Position numbers and translations under genes: made by a program. From the NCBI GenBank assembly GCA_964528035.1, contig CAZGQY010000150.1, forward strand, positions 1 through 10,516: DNA of 10,516 bases. Direction: 5' to 3'. Shown one piece after another: positions 5,115-10,516 of the stretch. The notes beneath the pieces were generated by a model, which worked only from the letters and a program-made list of their open reading frames with translations, had not been told where the DNA came from and made no database searches. Position 1 is the stretch's first letter; each line of letters starts with the position of its first letter. The stretch is from CAZGQY01 sp964528035 (GTDB lineage: Bacteria > Pseudomonadota > Gammaproteobacteria > Methylococcales > UBA1147).

Positions 5115-5723
5115 ATGAAGAAAAATGTTGCTATTTATGCTCGTGTGTCGAAGAAAGATCAGACTCCAGACAATCAATTGCTAGAACTCAGACTTGTAGC
5201 TGAGCGCATGGACTGGAATATAGCGTACGAGTTTGTTGATCATGGGATAAGCGGAGCCAAGGGAAAGGAAGATCGACCGGAATTTGAACGATTACATAAA
5301 TGTGCCATGCGGCGAGAAATCGACCTAATCGCTGTTTGGTCTGTAGACAGAATTGGTCGCTCGCTGCAGCACCTGGTTGCTTTTCTAACTGAAATTCATG
5401 GGAAAGGAATTGATTTGTATTTACATCAGCAAGGTATCGATACCACGACGCCCAGCGGCAAAGCCATGTTTCAGATGTTGGGGGTGTTTGCTGAGTTTGA
5501 GCGGTCGATTATTAGTGAAAGGGTCAAATCGGGTCTTGAAAGAGTACGGAGCCAGGGGAAACATATTGGTCGACCGAAGGTTTCAGCGGAAGTTGAAAAA
5601 ATGGTTTTAATTGCCAGGGCCAATGGAGGAAATATACCCTTAGGTAAAAAACGTATTGCGTCAGACTTGGGTATCGGCGTGGGAACTGTTCAACGAATAT
5701 TAGCTGAGGTAGATATTGGTTAA
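5115..5723 (+). CDS. Small serine recombinase (resolvase/invertase family)
   Basis: 202 aa, ATG 5115 with AAAGGA 8 nt upstream. The N-terminal resolvase domain (about 1-140) has the nucleophile in YARVSKKDQ (S12, with R10), the SVDRIGRS motif (D78, R79, R82, matching the conserved Asp and Arg residues of gamma-delta resolvase) and the E-helix FAEFERSIISERVKSGL. A basic linker QGKHIGRPKVS leads to a C-terminal helix-turn-helix (GKKRIASDLGIGVGTVQRIL, 177-196). Length is normal for the Tn3/Hin group and all visible catalytic residues are present. It cuts and rejoins DNA through a 5'-phosphoserine link at paired res-like sites; resolvase or invertase activity cannot be told from sequence. It is convergent with the tyrosine recombinase. 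Repeat modules upstream may be its targets (inference). Confidence 0.93.
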   Translation: MKKNVAIYARVSKKDQTPDNQLLELRLVAERMDWNIAYEFVDHGISGAKGKEDRPEFERLHKCAMRREIDLIAVWSVDRIGRSLQHLVAFLTEIHGKGIDLYLHQQGIDTTTPSGKAMFQMLGVFAEFERSIISERVKSGLERVRSQGKHIGRPKVSAEVEKMVLIARANGGNIPLGKKRIASDLGIGVGTVQRILAEVDIG

Positions 5724-5777
5724 TATTTAGTGCTTCTGAGAAATTCAAAAAGAATCCAAGTTCGAATACAGAATTTT

Positions 5778-6812
5778 CTATTTTAACTCTGCTTCTCTTT
5801 GAATGTGTGCCCGGAGTTCATCAAAAGGCGTTTGAACGTCTCTGAAAGGACTATGGTTGTTGATAACTTCCCTGCGCTTTTTAAGAGCAAGCTGGATGTA
5901 AATCTGGGTCGTTTGTAACGATTTATGACCTAAATTTTCTTGAACGTGGATCACGTCAGCACCGCTCTCGATCAATTGAGTGGCGTAACTGTGCCTTAGC
6001 GCGTGAGGGTGACTAATTCTCTTGGGAATACCGCACTGGTCGGAATATTTCTTTACGATTACGTAAATTGCTGCAGAACTTAGGCGGCGGGACTCACCAA
6101 AATATTGATCTTTTGGAACATTATTATTATTAGTTGAAACGAATAAAACATGGTCACCTTTAGGTAATAATCGATCAATCGAACCGGGTAGCATTTCCTT
6201 ATGACCCAGGAGTGCCCGAACCGCATAAATACAAATATCAGGTACCGGAATAAAACGATCCTTATCACCTTTCCCCGAGCGAATATGTAACGTTAAGTAT
6301 TCAATACCGGTGGTTTTATTAACCTCGAATATTAAATCTTCCTGGTTAAGGTGGCGTATTTCTGAAATGCGGAGGCCAGCACCAAACAGTAGCATGATAA
6401 TTGCTGTATCACGTAATCCGAGAAAAGAACTAACACCAGGTGCCATCAATAATTGTTCAATCTGAGAGGGTAGCATCCCTTCGGGTAATCGATATCCTGC
6501 TTTCGGTGGCAATAGCTTTACAGTGGGATTGATTGGGATTTGGCCGCTCTGGAAAAGCCAGCGATAAAAACCTCGAATGCACGAAACATAGACTTTGCGG
6601 CTGCGTGGGGTTAATCCCTTTTTATGAAGGTGTAATCCAGTGAATTCAGCCAATTGTTCATAGGATGCCTTTAACGAGGATAGGCCATCCAGAAAAGATT
6701 CAAGCATGACCAAAATATTGTAGTACTTGGTCGTTGTGCTTTCGGAACAACCCTGGTTATGCCTTTTAAATTGTATGAAGCCGTTGATTGCCTCTGAACT
6801 TTGTAGAGTCAT
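5778..6812 (-). CDS. Tyrosine recombinase, XerC/XerD-like
   Basis: 344 aa, ATG 6812, 6 nt after the stop of the 146-aa gene; no clear Shine-Dalgarno, so translation is probably coupled. The N-terminal SAM-like core-binding domain spans about 1-100 (FIQFKRHNQGCSESTTTKYY, then SRKVYVSCIRGFYRWLFQSG). The catalytic domain keeps the complete set: R148 (AGLRISEI), K181 (SGKGDKDR), H270 and R273 (HPHALRHSYATQLIESG), H296 (ENLGHKSL) and Y305 (TTQIYIQL). Phage integrases usually have an arm-binding domain before this; it is absent, so it is closer to Xer or integron/transposon recombinases. It is slightly longer than XerC/D (about 300 aa) with a C-terminal tail of about 30 residues. Function could be dimer resolution or mobility of the local element. 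Confidence 0.92.
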   Translation of the reverse strand: MTLQSSEAINGFIQFKRHNQGCSESTTTKYYNILVMLESFLDGLSSLKASYEQLAEFTGLHLHKKGLTPRSRKVYVSCIRGFYRWLFQSGQIPINPTVKLLPPKAGYRLPEGMLPSQIEQLLMAPGVSSFLGLRDTAIIMLLFGAGLRISEIRHLNQEDLIFEVNKTTGIEYLTLHIRSGKGDKDRFIPVPDICIYAVRALLGHKEMLPGSIDRLLPKGDHVLFVSTNNNNVPKDQYFGESRRLSSAAIYVIVKKYSDQCGIPKRISHPHALRHSYATQLIESGADVIHVQENLGHKSLQTTQIYIQLALKKRREVINNHSPFRDVQTPFDELRAHIQREAELK

Positions 6813-6818
6813 ATCGTT

Positions 6819-7259
6819 TTAAAAATTCGGCTTAATATGCTCCGTCCAATTATTTAAAGGGTACCAGAATATATCGCCGGTACACTCAATGGAGCAAAAA
6901 ACAAATTTATCGGCGCAGCCAAACAGTAAGCAGTTACCGATTGCGTGGACTATAAATGGTGGATTTGCTCCATGCCGATAACGTCGCCCAAGAATCGGAA
7001 GGTCTTTTTGCGGATCTAGTGTCTCTTGGTTGTTGGGATTATGTATGGGTAGTGCTCTAGAAATAAACTCACAATTTGTTGATTTGCCCGGTGGATCGTC
7101 CTCATTCCACAATTGAACGCCATTTTCTCCAAGCGTTGATACAAAACACTTGGAATCGCCTCCAACTATCTTTCCGAATGCCACTATTTCGATTAGTGAT
7201 CCTTTAAACCATGGGTAGTTAAGGTACCGATATATCGAACCAACTTTAGAATGATTCAT
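6819..7259 (-). CDS. Uncharacterised 146-aa protein co-transcribed with the recombinase
   Basis: ATG 7259 with GAGG about 8 nt upstream. The product starts MNHSKVGSIYRYLNYPWFKG, and has five cysteines (CFVS, NCEF, NCLLFGCADKF, CSIEC) and many aromatic residues, with a hydrophobic beta-rich segment FIVHAIGNCLLFGCADKFVF (about 101-120). No signal peptide or clear membrane helix. No family was recognised. The stop is 6 nt before the recombinase start on the same strand, which makes an operon nearly certain, so it may be an accessory factor of the recombination system. Codon use is not visibly different from the recombinase. Function unknown. Confidence 0.6.
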   Translation of the reverse strand: MNHSKVGSIYRYLNYPWFKGSLIEIVAFGKIVGGDSKCFVSTLGENGVQLWNEDDPPGKSTNCEFISRALPIHNPNNQETLDPQKDLPILGRRYRHGANPPFIVHAIGNCLLFGCADKFVFCSIECTGDIFWYPLNNWTEHIKPNF

Positions 7260-7381
7260 CGCTGCCTCTCAGGAAATAAGCGTTATATTAACCTAAAAGC
7301 CTGTGGATTATGATAGGTACTGGAAGTGCAAGTGAACTGAAATTTTAATGCAGCAGATATACAGGAAATATACAGAAAAAT

Positions 7382-7410
7382 AAAAAAGGTCAGCAATAAA
7401 TTGCTAACCC
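7382..7410 (-). terminator. Intrinsic terminator downstream of the tRNA-Glu fragment
   Basis: On the minus strand GGTTAGCAA (7409-7401), loop TTTA, TTGCTGACC (7396-7388), then six T (7387-7382). One G-U pair in a 9-bp stem. It lies 12 nt after the CCA end of the tRNA fragment, so it is probably the original host tRNA terminator, placing host-side DNA to the left. Confidence 0.85.
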
Positions 7411-7421
7411 TTTGATAAATA

Positions 7422-7469
7422 TGGCGTCCCCAAGGGGGTTCGAACCCCTGTTACCGCCGTGAAAGGGCG
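7422..7469 (-). other. tRNA-Glu(UUC) 3' fragment, integration attachment site
   Basis: Minus-strand sequence from the anticodon stem (CGCC), anticodon loop CTTTCAC with anticodon TTC, stem GGCGG, T-arm AGGGG-TTCGAAC-CCCCT and acceptor strand TGGGGACG-CCA. This matches the 3' part of proteobacterial tRNA-Glu. The 5' half is absent; identity stops at 7469, inside the anticodon stem, where the element sequence begins. The fragment is therefore one end (att site) of the element to the right, whose intact tRNA-Glu should lie at the far end beyond the window. Confidence 0.9.
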
Positions 7470-7584
7470 CATATAAGGACGTTACCGAACACAAGCGAAC
7501 CAAACAGAATATATAAATAAACATAAAATCAATAGTATATGTGTTATTAAGTATTTATACGTTCGTCCTTGTTCGTAAATGTCT

Positions 7585-7612
7585 TTGCCCCGATTTTGCC
7601 CCGATGTATAAT
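7585..7612 (+). promoter_or_regulatory. Integrase promoter over a tandem 11-bp repeat
   Basis: TATAAT at 7607-7612 with TTGCCC at 7585-7590 (16-bp spacer). The stretch TTTGCCCCGAT is repeated exactly in tandem (7584-7594 and 7595-7605), covering the -35 box and spacer, so a repressor or the integrase itself bound here would block transcription. The integrase ATG is 32 nt downstream of the -10 box. Confidence 0.5.
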
Positions 7613-7643
7613 CTATGGAACGGTCTCATACAGGTGAATAAAA

Positions 7644-8867
7644 ATGGCAAGGCAAAGACCAAGCTACAAATTGTCCACTCGCAACGTTCGATTGAAACTC
7701 AAACCACGTCAAGAACCCTACTGGCAGCCCATAAGTACAGGCAAAGCGATTGGATACCGATTGTCCGGTAACGGTAGCACCTGGTTTGCTAAATTTATTA
7801 ATGACGAAAACAAGCGTTTTAAGCAGACGTTGGGTGTGCCTGATGATTACATGGATGCTGACGGCAAAGATGTTATGACATATGCTGAGGCGCAAGAAGC
7901 CGCCCGGCTGTGGTTTATAGAGATGGAGCAGAATCCAACCGGTGGGAAGCCTCGCCGCTATACTGTCAACGATGCGCTAAACAGCTATGTGGTCTATCTA
8001 AGAGAAGAAAAAGCGGCCAGTACCTACCGCGATGCAGTTGGCCGCATTAATGGTAAAATGCGGCCGCAGTTAGGCAATATTAAACTGTCCAGGTTGACCG
8101 CTAAACGGATACTTGAATGGCGCTCTGGATTGCTGACAGATAGTACAGACAGTGAAGACATCAGGAAGTCTAAGGACACAGCCAATCGATTACTAACCTA
8201 TCTAAAAGCAGCGCTTAATCGCGCGTTCGTGTTGAATATGGTGGCTAATAATACCGAGTGGAAGAAAATTAAACCCTATAAGGATGTTGGGAGGCCACGG
8301 TCAGTTTATTTAACTGAACAACAATGCCGTGTCTTGGTCGAGAATTGTTCTGTTCCATTTAAATACTTAGTTGAAGCTGCAATCCATACAGGCTGTCGAT
8401 TCGGAGAATTAATAAAAGCCAAGGTAGGCGATTTTGATAATGAGAAAGCGTTAATAACGGTTACGGGCAAAACGGGTAATCGCAACGTATATCTATCCGA
8501 AGAGGGATTGTTGTTCCTACAGACACAAACATCAGAAAAATCGGATGATGATTTCATATTCCAGAAAAACGATGGAAACTCGTGGGGGAAATCGCATCAA
8601 CACCGACACATAAAAAAAGCGGTGGACGTTGCAGGATTACCACCTGAAACCTGTTTCTATAGCCTCCGGCATGCGCATGTGTCATTGGCGCTATTAAAAG
8701 GTATCAACGTTCATATCCTAGCCAAGAACTTAGGTAATTCTGCCTCAATTATTGAACGTAATTACGCCAAGTTTATCGAAAGTGACAGACGAGCAGCTAT
8801 AGCTAAATCGGCACCTTCGTTGATGGACAAGTCAGGAAATGTGCTTAGTTTTGCTAAAAATAAATAA
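7644..8867 (+). CDS. int: Site-specific tyrosine integrase of the tRNA-Glu element (P4-type)
   Basis: 407 aa, ATG 7644 with AGGTG about 8 nt upstream. Layout: N-terminal arm-binding-like region (1-100) with IGYRLSGNGSTWFAKFINDE, a core-binding SAM-like domain (about 105-200) and a C-terminal catalytic domain. Catalytic residues visible: R252 (HTGCRFGEL), K276 (TGKTGNRNVYL), R342 and H343 in FYSLRHAHVSL, and Y374 (IERNYAKFI). Two positions deviate from the strict consensus: the first H of HxxR is Y339, and the HW position in LGNS is N365; both substitutions are common in this integrase subgroup. It catalyses recombination between the element attP and the tRNA-Glu 3' end, 175 bp away, and, with an excisionase, the reverse. 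The AlpA-like protein encoded downstream is the obvious candidate directionality factor. Confidence 0.93.
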   Translation: MARQRPSYKLSTRNVRLKLKPRQEPYWQPISTGKAIGYRLSGNGSTWFAKFINDENKRFKQTLGVPDDYMDADGKDVMTYAEAQEAARLWFIEMEQNPTGGKPRRYTVNDALNSYVVYLREEKAASTYRDAVGRINGKMRPQLGNIKLSRLTAKRILEWRSGLLTDSTDSEDIRKSKDTANRLLTYLKAALNRAFVLNMVANNTEWKKIKPYKDVGRPRSVYLTEQQCRVLVENCSVPFKYLVEAAIHTGCRFGELIKAKVGDFDNEKALITVTGKTGNRNVYLSEEGLLFLQTQTSEKSDDDFIFQKNDGNSWGKSHQHRHIKKAVDVAGLPPETCFYSLRHAHVSLALLKGINVHILAKNLGNSASIIERNYAKFIESDRRAAIAKSAPSLMDKSGNVLSFAKNK

Positions 8868-8916
8868 AGTCAAACTCCTGTTGTGGACGTACGAAGACAA
8901 AATCGTTCGTAACTGT

Positions 8917-8944
8917 TTGGTAAGGAGTGAATCTATGTTATAAT
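8917..8944 (+). promoter_or_regulatory. Candidate promoter between integrase and alpA
   Basis: Perfect TATAAT at 8939-8944, with TTGGTA at 8917-8922 after a 16-bp spacer. It points into a 175-nt stretch without a gene that ends in an intrinsic terminator, so it probably drives a short RNA and read-through to the alpA operon. An inverted pair TACGAA/TTCGTA (8890-8895 with 8906-8911) lies just upstream. Confidence 0.55.
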
Positions 8945-8950
8945 TGGGAA

Positions 8951-9125
8951 ATCTGTTTCGGGGATACCGGCGTAAATGCCCCCTGAAATTGTCGAGGATT
9001 TGAAGGACTTCGCCACACGGTGGCCCCTGATAAGCCCTAGGCAATTTCTCCTTAAAAGGTCGAGTTAAAACGGTACACAGTCAAGTTAAATTGCTTGGCT
9101 GCCGTACTATTGCTCGGCCTTTTTT
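8951..9125 (+). ncRNA. Candidate structured regulatory RNA upstream of alpA
   Basis: Between a clear promoter and an intrinsic terminator, with no credible ORF. A 7-bp closing helix GAAATTG (8985-8991) with CAATTTC (9042-9048) encloses the hairpin GCCAC-ACG-GTGGC (9012-9024); a GGC/GCC or GGGG/CCCC pairing precedes it (8960-8982). P4-like elements are known to carry a small RNA (P4 CI RNA) that ends transcription of the replication operon early; this could be an analogue. No Rfam family is claimed. Confidence 0.4.
9097..9125 (+). terminator. Intrinsic terminator before alpA
   Basis: GGCTG (9097-9101) pairs with CGGCC (9115-9119), including one G-U pair, followed by six T (9120-9125). The stem is only 5 bp, so termination may be partial, leaving read-through into alpA 45 nt further on. 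Confidence 0.55.
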
Positions 9126-9169
9126 ATGCCTGATAGTCCGGCACCAAGCTAGGAATTATTAGGTGCTGC

Positions 9170-9415
9170 ATGTCCGAATCAAACCCGAAAAAAACCTCTA
9201 TTGAGCCTTTATGTTACGGCCTTCCTGAAGCCTCAGCCGCTACTGGCCTAGGCAAAACTCTGATATACGACCTAATAAATAAAGGTTTTATTCGCAGCCG
9301 CAAGGCAGGCGGACGCCGTATTTTTCTGCCTGACGAACTTCGCGAAGATATTAGAAATTTGCCAGAAGTAGTGGGCGATCGAAAAGACGCGCTTACTATT
9401 AAAAAGGCGGGGTAA
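9170..9415 (+). CDS. alpA: AlpA-like transcriptional regulator / excisionase
   Basis: 81 aa, ATG 9170, AGGTG 4 nt upstream. A single compact winged helix-turn-helix of the MerR/AlpA excisionase type: YGLPEASAATGLGKTLIYDL (recognition helix), then INKGFIRSRKAGGRRIFLPD (wing), residues about 16-56, followed by a short basic tail. In P4-like and CP4-57-like elements such proteins activate integrase-dependent excision and bind att regions or promoters. The ribosome site is covered by a possible hairpin (GCACC 9141-9145 with GGTGC 9162-9166), so translation may be limited. Its stop is 2 nt before the next ATG, so the four genes from here form one operon. Confidence 0.88.
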   Translation: MSESNPKKTSIEPLCYGLPEASAATGLGKTLIYDLINKGFIRSRKAGGRRIFLPDELREDIRNLPEVVGDRKDALTIKKAG

Positions 9416-9417
9416 TC

Positions 9418-9597
9418 ATGAATCAGGAATTGAAACGCCGGCCCAAGGCAGTGGACCGGCGCAGGGAATGTGTCTCTTGCCAAATTCGAATCACGAAATC
9501 TGACGGCGGATATTGTCGCAAATGCTGGTTGTATATTCAAGGCTTCCGATTCAATAAAGCAGCTAAACACCTGTTTCGTAAGGGGTCTTTGCTGTGA
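9418..9597 (+). CDS. Small zinc-ribbon protein, 59 aa
   Basis: ATG 9418, 2 nt after the alpA stop, with GGCGGGG as ribosome site. The sequence starts MNQELKRRPKAVDRRRECVS and has a Cys4 zinc-binding pattern C18-x2-C21-x11-C33-x2-C36 (ECVSCQIR, GGYCRKCW), preceded by a basic, likely nucleic-acid-binding segment and followed by a helix (FNKAAKHLFRKG). It is too short for an enzyme and looks like a DNA- or RNA-binding accessory protein of the replication or induction module. No named family is claimed. The last bases ctGTGA overlap the GTG start of the next gene. Confidence 0.75.
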   Translation: MNQELKRRPKAVDRRRECVSCQIRITKSDGGYCRKCWLYIQGFRFNKAAKHLFRKGSLL

Positions 9598-10022
9598 AAA
9601 AGTTACCCCCGTACGCAAAAGCACTAGCTTCACGCCAACGCTTCAGAAACTTACCAGAATTAGTTATTGTCTGTATCGGTCAAGACGCCTGGATTCGCGC
9701 CAATAAATGGCAACAACATCCTAATGGTTTTGTTGCAATCGTTTGTACACCAGATACTCCTCCAGACGCCTACTCATGGCCAGTCGCTGGCTGTTTTTGC
9801 TTAGTAGATTGGGACATAGGGCCAAGCGAAAGCCAAATACTTAAACTGGTCGAATGTTTGCTTAAATCTGGCGCTGAAAGTGTCACCGTAAATCCAATAT
9901 TCGCGAATCTTCGTAAGCCCTCACATTGGTATGACGTGGAAAAACCACCCGGCAAAAGATGGACTCAGCAGCGCGAAAAAATCCAGACATATCGACAAAA
10001 GGCGGTGCAAAATGCTGCCTGA
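9594..10022 (+). CDS. Conserved-looking 142-aa element protein of unknown function
   Basis: GTG start at 9594, overlapping the previous stop by 4 nt (GTGA), with AAGGGG 8 nt upstream; the first in-frame ATG would be too late. Sequence: MKKLPPYAKALASRQRFRNL at the N-terminus, a beta-rich hydrophobic core (LVIVCIGQDAWIRAN, FVAIVCTP, CFCLVDWDIG), an amphipathic helix (ESQILKLVECLLKSGAESVT) and a basic C-terminus (PPGKRWTQQREKIQTYRQKA). The order strand-strand-strand-helix suggests a small alpha/beta domain. Proteins of this kind are familiar between alpA and primase-type genes of integrative elements, but I know no function. The next start codon lies 11 nt inside its end, so translation is coupled. 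Confidence 0.75.
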   Translation: MKKLPPYAKALASRQRFRNLPELVIVCIGQDAWIRANKWQQHPNGFVAIVCTPDTPPDAYSWPVAGCFCLVDWDIGPSESQILKLVECLLKSGAESVTVNPIFANLRKPSHWYDVEKPPGKRWTQQREKIQTYRQKAVQNAA

Positions 10023-10516
10023 TTCATTGCCCGAAAAAAACCTCACTTGGGAAAAGCCCGAATTTAAGGCCATTGAAGATTACAGTCGCATTATTTCAGG
10101 ATTGGCAGAGCTGGATCCAATCGAATATGACAGGATCCGCGAGCGGCAGGCTAAAAATATGGGTATTCGTGTATCAACTCTGGATAGCCAGGTACTAAAA
10201 ATAAGGCCATACGAGACGGATTCCGATGATTCGTCTTTAGTTGAGGAATTGCAGCCTTGGGAAGATCCTGTGCATATCGAATCACTTTTAAATAGCGTTC
10301 ATGGGTTGTTGAGTCGGCATGTCGTCTTGCCACAAGGCGCAGCAACCGGACTAACTTTATGGGTTGCTGGTACATTTGTTTATGATTCGTTTCGGATTTG
10401 GCCCAAGCTTACCATCACAAGTCCAGAAAAACGCTGTGGAAAAACAACTTTGCTTGAAGTGCTGGCGTCAACCTTCAACCGTTCACTGGTTGCTTCGAAT
10501 ATAAGCCCCGCTGCTA
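10012..10516 (+). CDS. DUF3631-type P-loop replication protein, N-terminal part (runs off right edge)
   Basis: ATG 10012 with AAAGGCGG as ribosome site; 168 codons to the window edge, C-terminus missing. After an acidic 90-residue N-terminus (MLPDSLPEKNLTWEKPEFKA) comes a helical part (HGLLSRHVVLPQGAATGLTL) and then ITSPEKRCGKTTLLEVL (136-151), a Walker A-like loop with the glycine at the first position replaced by S137, followed by SNISPAA (162-168). This pair of motifs is typical of the DUF3631 proteins found with phage, plasmid and island replication genes, where they act as helicase- or primase-associated ATPases. It is probably the replication protein of the element. Whether a primase domain follows lies outside the window. 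Confidence 0.8.
   Translation, partial: MLPDSLPEKNLTWEKPEFKAIEDYSRIISGLAELDPIEYDRIRERQAKNMGIRVSTLDSQVLKIRPYETDSDDSSLVEELQPWEDPVHIESLLNSVHGLLSRHVVLPQGAATGLTLWVAGTFVYDSFRIWPKLTITSPEKRCGKTTLLEVLASTFNRSLVASNISPAA

Larger units (their letters stand above)
7422..10516 (+). mobile_element. P4-like integrative element, integrase-proximal end (right end outside)
   Basis: Begins at the tRNA-Glu attachment site and carries integrase, a putative regulatory RNA, an AlpA-like regulator, a zinc-ribbon protein, a 142-aa protein and a DUF3631-type P-loop protein, all on the plus strand. The set is that of P4-type satellites and genomic islands. No structural, conjugation or cargo gene is seen within the window. 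Confidence 0.8.

Noticed and set aside
7422..7495. A complete functional tRNA-Glu gene
   Set aside because: The D-arm and 5' acceptor strand are missing to the right of 7469; only the 3' part is present.
8832..9044. Minus-strand 70-codon frame over the integrase end and RNA region
   Set aside because: No ribosome site, and it overlaps the structured region and the end of the integrase gene.

Overview
This is bacterial accessory DNA, most likely from a gammaproteobacterium. Supporting signs are moderate GC, a tRNA-Glu(UUC) fragment close to the enterobacterial sequence, standard Shine-Dalgarno sites, AlpA and P4-type integrase genes, and HK97-type phage structural genes. The genus cannot be read from the window. 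At least two mobile regions meet here.

Region A (1-3410, all minus strand) is the start of a phage structural operon. In transcription order it has a 71-aa protein, a probable HK97-fold major capsid protein, an intrinsic terminator, a 125-aa orphan, a tail assembly chaperone with a clear -1 frameshift extension, and the N-terminal part of the tape measure protein, which runs off the left edge. The operon starts at a TTGACA promoter bordered by a perfect 34-bp palindrome and two TGAC-N4-GTCA elements 84 bp apart. No terminase, portal, connector or tail-tube gene lies upstream or between capsid and tail genes, so the order is rearranged or reduced.

Region B (3411-5114) is a non-phage patch rich in repeats. 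Two direct copies of a roughly 80-105 bp module made of GTCCAC/GTGGAC half-sites lie exactly 1160 bp apart. Between them are two small plus-strand genes and a 466-bp cassette bounded by 51-bp inverted repeats that encloses a small minus-strand ORF. About 420 bp with no convincing gene, but with several GGTAC motifs, then lead to a recombinase.

Region C (5115-7412) holds a small serine resolvase/invertase facing a XerC/D-like tyrosine recombinase tail to tail. The tyrosine recombinase sits in a two-gene minus-strand unit behind an unrecognised 146-aa protein. The region ends at a strong intrinsic terminator that belonged to a tRNA gene.

Region D (7422 to the right edge) is the integrase end of an integrative element inserted in tRNA-Glu. 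The 3' part of tRNA-Glu (attachment site) is followed by a P4-type integrase, a candidate structured RNA with its own promoter and terminator, and a tightly coupled operon: AlpA-like regulator, small zinc-ribbon protein, 142-aa conserved-looking protein, and the start of a DUF3631-type P-loop replication protein. The layout resembles P4-like satellites and genomic islands: integrase for site-specific insertion, AlpA for excision and induction, and the DUF3631 protein probably for autonomous replication. The best candidates for something undescribed are the paired GTCCAC modules with their enclosed small genes, and the palindrome-controlled start of the capsid operon.
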